From Acidobacteriota bacterium (GTDB lineage Bacteria > Acidobacteriota > Vicinamibacteria > Vicinamibacterales > Fen-181), in NCBI GenBank assembly GCA_003157675.1, contig PMKG01000274.1:1-10611 (forward strand): a stretch of DNA of 10,611 bases, written 5' to 3'. Below the pieces are notes generated by a model. The model saw nothing but the letters and a program-made list of their open reading frames with translations, was not told the origin of the DNA and searched no databases. Shown here piece after piece: positions 5,097 to 10,611 of this stretch. The position numbers and the translations under genes are program-made. Within the stretch, counting starts at the first letter, position 1. Each line of letters starts with the position of its first letter.

Positions 5097-5734
5097 CGCT
5101 GGTGGACGTCCTCTCGGCGGTGGCGTCCATGGACGTGCCGGTCTTGACGACGCGTGAGGCCGCCGCCCGTCTGCGCGTGGCGAACGGTCACGCGAGCGTG
5201 TCGCTGGCGCGCCTCGCGGCGGCCGGGCACCTGGTCCGGCTGCGCCGAGGCGTGTGGGCCCTCCCGGGTCGCGTGGACCCGCTGGCATTGCCGGAGTACC
5301 TGACAGCGCCGCTCCCGTCCTACGTGTCGCTCCAGAGCGCCCTCTACCTGCACGGCATGGTCTCGCAGATGCCGGCGGTGACCTACGCCGTGACGCTGGC
5401 GAGAACCAGGCGCTACGCCACGCCCCTCGGCGTCGTGTCCCTCCACCACATCCAGCCGGCCTTCTTCTTCGGCTTCGAGGACCGTGGCGATGCCGGAGGG
5501 CGACTCGCGACGCCGGAGAAGGCGCTCGTCGACTTCCTCTACCTCACGCCGGTCCGATCCAGGCTGTTTCGCGCGCTGCCCGAGCTCGACTGGCCGAAGA
5601 CATTCCGCGTCAACGTGGCCCGCGACATGGTGGAGCGAATCGAATCGGCCCGCCGGCGGGCGTTCGTGGCCGCGAAGCTCGACGCGTTGCTGGCGGCCAG
5701 GCGTCACCCAAAGCCGACCTCACGCGCGTGCTAG
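5093..5734 (+). CDS. abiEi: AbiEi-type antitoxin with winged-helix N-terminus
   Basis: This 213-residue protein is the predicted antitoxin of the AbiE pair. Residues about 15-60 form a winged helix-turn-helix: VLTTREAAARLRVANGHASV, then LARLAAAGHLVRLRRGVWAL, as in the AbiEi N-terminal domain. The C-terminal part has the family's hallmarks: YVSLQSALYLHGM at 77-89, a beta-rich stretch, and ATPEKALVDFLYL at 139-151. It begins with GTG inside the stop of abiEii (GTGA), so the two are translationally coupled. Known role of the family: it blocks the toxin without tight complex formation and represses the operon by binding promoter inverted repeats. The 40-bp palindrome at 4274-4313 is the obvious target. 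The C-terminal tail is basic. The extended -10 element of the next gene overlaps its stop codon. Confidence 0.85.
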   Translation: MTLVDVLSAVASMDVPVLTTREAAARLRVANGHASVSLARLAAAGHLVRLRRGVWALPGRVDPLALPEYLTAPLPSYVSLQSALYLHGMVSQMPAVTYAVTLARTRRYATPLGVVSLHHIQPAFFFGFEDRGDAGGRLATPEKALVDFLYLTPVRSRLFRALPELDWPKTFRVNVARDMVERIESARRRAFVAAKLDALLAARRHPKPTSRAC

Positions 5735-5737
5735 ACT
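5729..5737 (+). promoter_or_regulatory. Extended -10 promoter of the SET-domain gene
   Basis: TGCTAGACT has the extended -10 layout TG, one base, then TAGACT, and differs at a single base from the TGCTATACT before lemA. It overlaps the stop codon of abiEi. Transcription would start near 5744, leaving a leader of about 78 nt before the ATG at 5822. No convincing -35 is visible. Confidence 0.5.
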
Positions 5738-5821
5738 TTTCACGTGCCCGTTCGTCGCGGCCACGCCTGGACCGTGGCGACACCGGGATCCGACGGCACC
5801 GGCCAGCGACTGGAGGCTAAG

Positions 5822-6373
5822 ATGACGCGAGCCAGGTTGCGGTACCTCCTTCCGGCGATCGCGGTCGCGACAGCCGTCGCGCTCTCCACCGGCCAGTCCC
5901 CCTACGAGAAGAGTCTCGAAATCAGGACATCCACGATTCCGCACGCGGGAAACGGCGTCTACACGAAGGTGGCCATCCCGAAGGGAGCCTACCTCGGCGC
6001 CTATACGGGGGAGTTCATCACGGATGAGGAGTACGACCGCCGGCTGAACGCGAACCGGTGGCAGTACATGATGGGGCTGCTGGACTGCGCGAAGCCGCAC
6101 ACAGGCGGCATCACGATTATCGACGGCATCGCCGGCAACGTCTTCACGCGGATGAACTACGCACCGGCAGAGTTCCGGAACGTGAAGTTCGAGAAGATCT
6201 GTGAAGCCCCGTTCGTGAAGATCACGGCCCTGAGGGACATTGCCGCCGGCGAAGAGCTCTGGGTCGACTACGGCCCCAGATACCGCTACGACTTCATGGA
6301 CGACGCGGCGGTGGTCAAGTTCTTCGCCGACCTGCACGCGCGGCGTGCGAAGGAGGGTCGTTCCGGCTGGTAG
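5822..6373 (+). CDS. Exported SET-domain protein
   Basis: This 183-residue protein consists of a signal-peptide-like N-terminus (RARLRYLLPAIAVATAVALS, cleavage probably before residue 25-27) and a compact SET domain. SET motifs appear in order: a GxG-type turn HAGNGVYTK at 41-49, IPKGAYLGAYTGEFI at 52-66, NVFTRMNYA at 107-114 at the place of the NHS motif, and AAGEELWVDYG at 141-151 with the catalytic Tyr150. The NHS motif is degraded to NYA. SET domains transfer methyl groups from S-adenosylmethionine to lysine in cytoplasmic or nuclear proteins, so export is odd because the cofactor is not expected outside. The ATG at 5822 has a perfect GGAGG 5 nt upstream, so a longer frame from 5744 is not favoured. 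The gene is convergent with the S9 peptidase across a hairpin. The fold call is good, the enzymatic role uncertain. Confidence 0.8.
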   Translation: MTRARLRYLLPAIAVATAVALSTGQSPYEKSLEIRTSTIPHAGNGVYTKVAIPKGAYLGAYTGEFITDEEYDRRLNANRWQYMMGLLDCAKPHTGGITIIDGIAGNVFTRMNYAPAEFRNVKFEKICEAPFVKITALRDIAAGEELWVDYGPRYRYDFMDDAAVVKFFADLHARRAKEGRSGW

Positions 6374-6468
6374 CCGACCATCGGCACGACGACGCGCGCG
6401 CGAGTGCCTGCAGGAGGCCGTCCGGGTCGGTTCGGGTTACGCGCGGGCCTGCGCTGAGGCCGGGTAGC

Positions 6469-6500
6469 GTCGACCGGCCCCGCGTTCGGGGCCGGTCGAC
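6469..6500. terminator. Perfect 14-bp hairpin, bidirectional terminator
   Basis: GTCGACCGGCCCCG (6469-6482) and CGGGGCCGGTCGAC (6487-6500) pair perfectly around the loop CGTT. The stem lies between the ends of two convergent genes, 95 nt after the SET gene stop and 15 nt after the S9 peptidase stop, so it can act on both transcripts. Neither side has a T-run, as often seen in GC-rich genomes. Position and strength support a terminator or RNA 3'-end stabiliser. Confidence 0.75.
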
Positions 6501-6515
6501 TGGCCGTGCGACGAG

Positions 6516-8915
6516 CTAGTGCCTCGGTCCCGCGTTCTTCACGTATTTGTCGAGGAAGTTGAGCATCTCGGTGATCACGTGCTTGTTCGATTCCGCGGCC
6601 GCGTAGCCGTGCGCTTCGAAAGGCAGCGTGACGTAGCGGACGGTGGCGCCGAAGCCCTTGAGGGCGACGTAGAAACGCTGCGACTGGATCGGGAACGTGC
6701 CCGAGTTGTCGTCCATCTCACCGTGGATGAGCAGGATCGGGTCCTTCACTTCGTTCGCGCGGAAGAACGGCGACATCTTGGCGTAGATCCCGGGCACCTC
6801 CCAGAAGTTGCGCGTCTCGTTCTGGAAGCCGAAAGGCGTCAGCGTGCGGTTGTATGCGCCGCTTCGCGCGATGCCGGCGCGGAACAGGCGTGAATTCGCC
6901 AGCAGATTCGCCGTCATGAACGCGCCGTAGCTGTGGCCCCCGACGCCCCAGTGATCGCGATCGGCAAAGCCCATCTCGACGCCCTTGTCGATGGCCGCCT
7001 GCGCGCTCGCCACCAGCTGCTCGACGTAGGTGTCGTTGGCGGTCTCGCCAGGTCCGATGATGGGCATCGTCGCGTCGTTGAAGATCGCATAGCCCTGGGT
7101 GAGCAGCAGCAGCTGCGACGAGCCGCCGATGGTGAGGAAGCGGTTCTCGTTGCCGCTGATCTGCGCCGCCTCGTCCGCGCTCGTGAACTCGGCGGGGTAG
7201 GCCCAGAGGAACACCGGCACCTTGGTGCCCGGCGTGTAGCCCGGCGGCAGGTAGACGGTCGCGTTCAGCTGGACGCCGTCCTTGCGCTTGTAGGTGACGA
7301 ACTGGCTCGTGACCCCGGCCAGCTGCGGATGCGGGTCGGCGAACGCGGTGATCGGCTTGCGCGTCGTGGCCGCCGTGTCGAGCAGGTAGTAGTTCGGCGG
7401 GTCCTTCTTCGTCTCGCGGCGGGTGATGATCTGTCCGCCATTGTCGTCCACGAACGCGACGAATGTCTCGAAGCTGACGTCGTCGCACTGCCACAGCCGG
7501 GAAGACCGCAGCGTCTTGAGGTTGAGCCGATCGACGAAGGGCCGGTCACCCTTCGGCGACGCGCCGGCGCCGCTCAGATAGATATCGTCGCCGATCTGCA
7601 TGATCTTCCCGGACGAAGGGCGTGCGATCGGCGAGCCGGGATCGCCGTAGCGATCCTGCTGGCGCAGTTCCCAGAGCTTCTTCGGCGCGGCGGCCAGCCC
7701 GCCCACGAAGATCCAGGTGCGGCGCATGCGCGTCTCGCGGTCGCTCTCGCTGAGGAACGCGGTGCCTTTCTCGGTGAACTGCAGGCCGCCGGCGCGCCAC
7801 TCGGTCTTCACCACCTCGATCGGCTGGCCCGTGAACGGCGCGGCGAGCGACACGACACGGTCGCGGAAGGGAACCTTGACCTTCGGGTCGCCGCCGTCGA
7901 GCGGTTCGATGAACAGGAGCGTGGCCGGCTCGATCGGATGCCACCTGAAGCCGCGCGGGCCCGGGAACACGCCGTTGCGCGGGAACGTGTCGCCCATCGG
8001 CACGTCCGCGAGCTTCTTCATCACCACGCCGGCCTTCGTCCACAACTCGACATCGCGAGGGAACTCGCCCGCCGGGACGACGTACGAAAACGGCTTCTTG
8101 GTGTGGCTGACGACGACGTACTTGCCGTCGGTGGAGATCTCCGCGCCCGAGTAGATGCCGGGCTTGCCGAACGGCGTCCTGGTGCCGGAGAGGTCCACCC
8201 ACGTCAGCTGGCTGGTGTAGAAGTACTCGTAGAGTGCCTCGTCGTACGGGTTCTTCAGCAGGTCTTCGAAGGTCTGCGCCGGGGCGGCCGTGCCGATGGT
8301 CTCCTGGACCGCCGGACCCGCAGGCAGGGCGCCTTCCTTCGGCATCGGGCCGCGCCCGGCGGGAATCAGGCTGCAGAGAAACCCGGTCGAGGTGTCCAGC
8401 CACCGGCAGCCGCCGCCGAGGCCATTGACGCCGCCAGCGAGCACGGGCCTGACGAGGCCGGTCGCGACGTCCGCCACCGAGAGCTGTATGCCCGTCTTCG
8501 TGGTGATCGTGACGGCGACGTACTTGCCGTCCGGCGAGAAGCTGCCCGAGTACGAGACCGCCGGCGGCAGCACCAGCCGCCTCTCCGTGCCGGCGGCCAC
8601 ATCCTTCAGCACCAGGCTCGTCGTCGCGCTCAGGATGCGCGGACCGTTGGTTTTCGGGCTGATGCGCGAGCCGCCGAGGCCGTAGAACGGCTCGGCGACT
8701 TCGGCCAGCGACGGCATGCTCTTGCGATGCGTCAGGAGCAGCACCTTGCGAGTCGGCGACACGGCCACGCCGGGCAGCGGCTCGGCGGCCATGATGTCCG
8801 CGATGACTTTCGGCGGTGTCAGGTAGATGGAGGGCTTGGACTGGGCTGAAGGCGCCACCCGAATGAACAAGGCGATGGCGACCGACGCCACGACGACGGA
8901 CACAGTGTTCTTCAC
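6516..8915 (-). CDS. Secreted S9 family (prolyl oligopeptidase-like) peptidase
   Basis: This 799-residue serine peptidase has a signal peptide (VKNTVSVVVASVAIALFIR, cleavage near PSAQ). A beta-propeller-like region follows (about 30-540), then an alpha/beta hydrolase domain (about 560-799). The catalytic triad is Ser662 in GGHSYGAF, Asp735 in HGEMDD and His769 in EAHGY. The domain begins around TVYLPPGYTPG. The sequence resembles the glutamyl-endopeptidase-like (S9D) branch more than classical prolyl oligopeptidase, so it probably cleaves peptides after acidic or proline residues outside the cytoplasm. The GTG at 8915 was chosen because GAGGAG (8924-8929) lies 8 nt upstream and it directly begins the signal peptide. 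A longer ATG start at 9005 would add 30 residues unlike any export signal. The gene stands alone and is convergent with the SET gene. The fold is certain, the exact specificity unknown. Confidence 0.93.
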   Translation of the reverse strand: MKNTVSVVVASVAIALFIRVAPSAQSKPSIYLTPPKVIADIMAAEPLPGVAVSPTRKVLLLTHRKSMPSLAEVAEPFYGLGGSRISPKTNGPRILSATTSLVLKDVAAGTERRLVLPPAVSYSGSFSPDGKYVAVTITTKTGIQLSVADVATGLVRPVLAGGVNGLGGGCRWLDTSTGFLCSLIPAGRGPMPKEGALPAGPAVQETIGTAAPAQTFEDLLKNPYDEALYEYFYTSQLTWVDLSGTRTPFGKPGIYSGAEISTDGKYVVVSHTKKPFSYVVPAGEFPRDVELWTKAGVVMKKLADVPMGDTFPRNGVFPGPRGFRWHPIEPATLLFIEPLDGGDPKVKVPFRDRVVSLAAPFTGQPIEVVKTEWRAGGLQFTEKGTAFLSESDRETRMRRTWIFVGGLAAAPKKLWELRQQDRYGDPGSPIARPSSGKIMQIGDDIYLSGAGASPKGDRPFVDRLNLKTLRSSRLWQCDDVSFETFVAFVDDNGGQIITRRETKKDPPNYYLLDTAATTRKPITAFADPHPQLAGVTSQFVTYKRKDGVQLNATVYLPPGYTPGTKVPVFLWAYPAEFTSADEAAQISGNENRFLTIGGSSQLLLLTQGYAIFNDATMPIIGPGETANDTYVEQLVASAQAAIDKGVEMGFADRDHWGVGGHSYGAFMTANLLANSRLFRAGIARSGAYNRTLTPFGFQNETRNFWEVPGIYAKMSPFFRANEVKDPILLIHGEMDDNSGTFPIQSQRFYVALKGFGATVRYVTLPFEAHGYAAAESNKHVITEMLNFLDKYVKNAGPRH

Positions 8916-8976
8916 AGGGCCAACTCCTCGCGAACAGCACGGGGAACACGGACAGGCGGGCGACGATTGCACGAAG

Positions 8977-9005
8977 AGTATGTCCATCTCGCTGCCCGGA
9001 CGCAA
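8977..9005 (-). promoter_or_regulatory. Candidate promoter of the S9 peptidase gene
   Basis: On the minus strand TTGCGT (9005-9000) and CATACT (8982-8977) are separated by exactly 17 bp. Transcription would start near 8970, giving a leader of about 55 nt before the GTG start and its GAGGAG site. The -35 matches in 3 positions and the -10 in 4, so the call is modest. Confidence 0.35.
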
Positions 9006-9163
9006 CGGATTCCCGCCCCTTCATCCCGCACGATCCCGGGTCCGCCACATCTCGGCCGAGCGGGGATCATGGGTTGCAGAGGATGCACGCGAGGAGGCGG
9101 GAAACACCACGACCACGGCTGCGAATGCGCACCTGTGCGAGGTCTTGGAACCCCTGCGCAGGT

Positions 9164-10285
9164 CTACTCGCAGTGTGCCTTGACGATTTCATCCCGCTTC
9201 CGCTTGAAGACACGGACCCAGTCGTCGACGGTGCCACCGCGGCGGTCGGCTCTCGCCGCCGTGAACAGATCGCGGATCTGTCCATCGCCGAGCAGCAGTA
9301 GGCGGCTGGCGAGGAACGCGCGACCTGCCTCGCTAATCCGAGGATTCTCGAGGCTGCCGCTCAGAGACCGTGGGAGATCCCCTACGCAGGGCGCGCCGTC
9401 CCGCCAGATGCCAGCGCGGGACCAGTCGTCCAGGTCCATCGCGCTGGTATTGAGCGCCGTCGCCTTCCCGAACGTGACGCCCAGATCCTTCACGACCAGC
9501 CACGGCGAAAGGCACGTTTCGTTGCCGGCGCTATCCCGCTTCACACCTCCCGGTGCGCACAGCAACGCCTGCTGCTCCGGTTTGCTGTCGGAGTGTTGTA
9601 CGAACACCGCCAGCAGCTTCAGCGCGTCCACCTCCGCGCGGGACGCACCGCCGGCCCGAGGATCCACCTTGTCCAACTCCGGCCATGCCCAGCCCTCGAA
9701 GCCCGGCACGTCGATGGCCGATCCGGGGGCCGGGCGCTCGATCGCCGTCGGGTCGAACACGCGTTGGCCGATCTCTGCCGGTTTTCCAAGATGCCAATCC
9801 GCCTTACTGGCGGCAAACGGGTCGCCGGGACATCCCCGACACGTGACACGGGCCGGATACATGCGGTCCGCCTTGAAGCCCAGCGCCCAGAACAGGCGGC
9901 TCGCCGCGATCTCCGCGTAGACCTCGCCGTTGTGCTTCCCGTATTTCACCTTCACGACGTCGTCGGGCCGCACCTCACACCGGAATTTCGGCGTGCTCCC
10001 GCTCAGGGGTTTTTCGGGAAACACGAACGTGCAGGTGAGCTCCCCGCCAATCCTCATGGCGGACGGGAGCGGCGGCCCCGCCGCAAGATCGAGCGAGGGC
10101 GTGTCGACCGGTTCCCACACCCTGGCGCGCTGTAGAGTAGCGTCGCGCTCGTTGACGCTGAGGTTCTTCAGCGTGTGCGTGCCCTCAGGGGCCGGCGTCG
10201 TCGTGGGGGGGCCAAATCGCCCGGTGGCGCAGGCCCCTGCGAACAAGGCGACGCTCACGATCATGACGCGTCGGCAGCCGGTCAT
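9164..10285 (-). CDS. Lipoprotein with kinase-like catalytic-loop motif
   Basis: I do not recognise a named family. The 373-residue product starts at ATG 10285, preceded by GAGG at 10294-10291. An N-terminal hydrophobic stretch ends in LFAGAC, a plausible lipobox with Cys19 as lipidated residue, followed by a Pro/Thr-rich linker. The globular part carries a set of kinase-fold-like marks in the right order. KVKYG at 112-116 has candidate ATP-binding lysines. GEVYAEIAASRLFWALGF (120-137) is a helix with Glu122 or Glu125. HSDSKPEQ (231-238) resembles the HRDxKPxN catalytic loop. VVKDLGVTFG (264-273) has Asp267 where DFG would fall. A CxxC-like CRGC lies at 149-152, and eight cysteines follow the lipobox, fitting a periplasmic, disulfide-bonded protein. 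Whether it phosphorylates anything is unknown. The fold inference is moderate and the coding call strong. Confidence 0.8.
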   Translation of the reverse strand: MTGCRRVMIVSVALFAGACATGRFGPPTTTPAPEGTHTLKNLSVNERDATLQRARVWEPVDTPSLDLAAGPPLPSAMRIGGELTCTFVFPEKPLSGSTPKFRCEVRPDDVVKVKYGKHNGEVYAEIAASRLFWALGFKADRMYPARVTCRGCPGDPFAASKADWHLGKPAEIGQRVFDPTAIERPAPGSAIDVPGFEGWAWPELDKVDPRAGGASRAEVDALKLLAVFVQHSDSKPEQQALLCAPGGVKRDSAGNETCLSPWLVVKDLGVTFGKATALNTSAMDLDDWSRAGIWRDGAPCVGDLPRSLSGSLENPRISEAGRAFLASRLLLLGDGQIRDLFTAARADRRGGTVDDWVRVFKRKRDEIVKAHCE

Positions 10286-10327
10286 ACTCACCTCATCCAG
10301 GCTTCAGCCTGCGACAACTGGGTTGGG

Positions 10328-10349
10328 GCCGCCCGCCGGTGCGGGCGGC
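10328..10349. repeat. Perfect 9-bp hairpin upstream of the lipoprotein gene
   Basis: GCCGCCCGC (10328-10336) and GCGGGCGGC (10341-10349) pair perfectly around the loop CGGT. It lies between the tRNA-Leu gene and the lipoprotein gene, 43 nt before the latter's ATG. It could terminate tRNA transcription from the right or lie in the lipoprotein leader. There is no T-run on the minus strand after it. Confidence 0.6.
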
Positions 10350-10460
10350 ACTTCGACGGGCGAGGTGTCCGCCGACATCGACGAACCCTCCGTGAGGTGG
10401 GTGATGGTCTGCCTTCGCGACGCTGCGCGTGGATCGTGGTGCTCGCATTGCTACGGCGGA

Positions 10461-10532
10461 CAACCTTCGTTGGCTTGCCAACCGAAGCTCGCTGAGGGCC
10501 ATCTCGCTTCAAACGCAAGCGAGCGAAGGTTG
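10461..10532 (-). repeat. Nested inverted repeats in the tRNA 3' trailer
   Basis: Read from the tRNA on the minus strand, CAACCTTCG (10532-10524) can pair with CGAAGGTTG (10469-10461). Inside lie a 7-bp hairpin CTCGCTT/AAGCGAG (10523-10517 with 10509-10503, loop of 7) and a 10-bp hairpin with a single bulge (10487-10465, arms CGAAG-GCCAA type). The outer right arm overlaps two bases of the tRNA CCA end. The structure may guide 3' processing or termination. Confidence 0.55.
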
Positions 10533-10611
10533 GTGCGGAAGAGGGGATTCGAACCCCTACGCCCTTGCGGGCGCCAGCCCCTCAAGCTGGTGCGTCTGCC
10601 AGTTCCGCCAC
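10531..10611 (-). tRNA. tRNA-Leu(GAG), 5' end beyond the window
   Basis: The minus strand folds as a class II tRNA. The anticodon stem is CCAGC/GCTGG around the loop TTGAGGG (10585-10579), which gives anticodon GAG and thus leucine, reading CUC and CUU codons. A long variable arm with GCCC/GGGC around GCAA follows, then a T arm AGGGG-TTCGAAT-CCCCT and the 3' acceptor strand CTTCCGC with discriminator A and encoded CCA (10533-10531). Only about six bases of the 5' acceptor strand lie beyond the right edge. Confidence 0.95.

Noticed and set aside
5744..5821. Longer start of the SET-domain gene.
   Set aside because: The ATG at 5822 has GGAGG at ideal spacing and begins the signal-like segment. 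The upstream start lacks a ribosome binding site and lies at the predicted transcription start.
6933..8849. A 638-codon open frame on the plus strand.
   Set aside because: It is entirely antisense to the S9 peptidase, whose catalytic triad and fold are clear. The product is Arg/Gly-rich and without family features, as expected of a shadow frame in GC-rich DNA.
8916..9005. Thirty-residue N-terminal extension of the S9 peptidase from an ATG at 9005.
   Set aside because: The GTG at 8915 has GAGGAG 8 nt upstream and starts a normal signal peptide. The extension would bury that signal and overlaps the likely promoter.

Overview
The window is GC-rich bacterial DNA. Its wide GC-biased codon choice, family content, heptameric GC-rich tandem repeats and class II tRNA-Leu with encoded CCA fit a soil-type Acidobacteriota of the Vicinamibacteria kind. 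That assignment is an inference from style and cannot be proven from sequence reading alone.

Layout, left to right. A graded heptamer repeat array (6-89) lies upstream of an extended -10 promoter that drives a two-gene operon, lemA and an HtpX-like M48 zinc membrane protease (199-1751, + strand). A 417-base gap without a convincing gene (1752-2168) holds a strong hairpin. Next comes an accessory segment with two toxin-antitoxin modules. The first is vapB with a severely shortened vapC (2169-2551). The second is an AbiE-type type IV module in inverted gene order, toxin abiEii then antitoxin abiEi (4332-5734). Between them, on the minus strand, lies a two-gene operon: dimethylarginine dimethylaminohydrolase (DDAH) followed by an exported protein of unknown function (4135 down to 2448). 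An AT-rich 40-bp near-palindrome sits between the divergent DDAH and AbiE operons. It covers the AbiE promoter and looks like its operator.

After the AbiE module there is a small exported SET-domain protein (5822-6373, +). A perfect 14-bp hairpin terminator separates it from a convergent S9-family secreted peptidase (8915 down to 6516). A minus-strand lipoprotein of about 373 residues follows (10285 down to 9164). It carries a kinase-like signature: an HSDSKPEQ segment resembling the HRDxKPxN catalytic loop. The window closes with a 5'-truncated tRNA-Leu(GAG) on the minus strand (10531-10611), whose 3' trailer has nested inverted repeats.

How the parts work together. LemA and the M48 protease are a membrane quality-control pair. 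The VapBC and AbiE modules and the DDAH operon form a plausible accessory island, with 4-nt GTGA stop/start overlaps at all three gene junctions. The S9 peptidase, the SET protein, the protein downstream of DDAH and the kinase-like lipoprotein are all predicted to be exported, so much of the window serves the cell envelope. The strongest leads are the palindromic AbiE operator with reversed gene order, the kinase-like lipoprotein, the exported SET protein and the internally deleted vapC.
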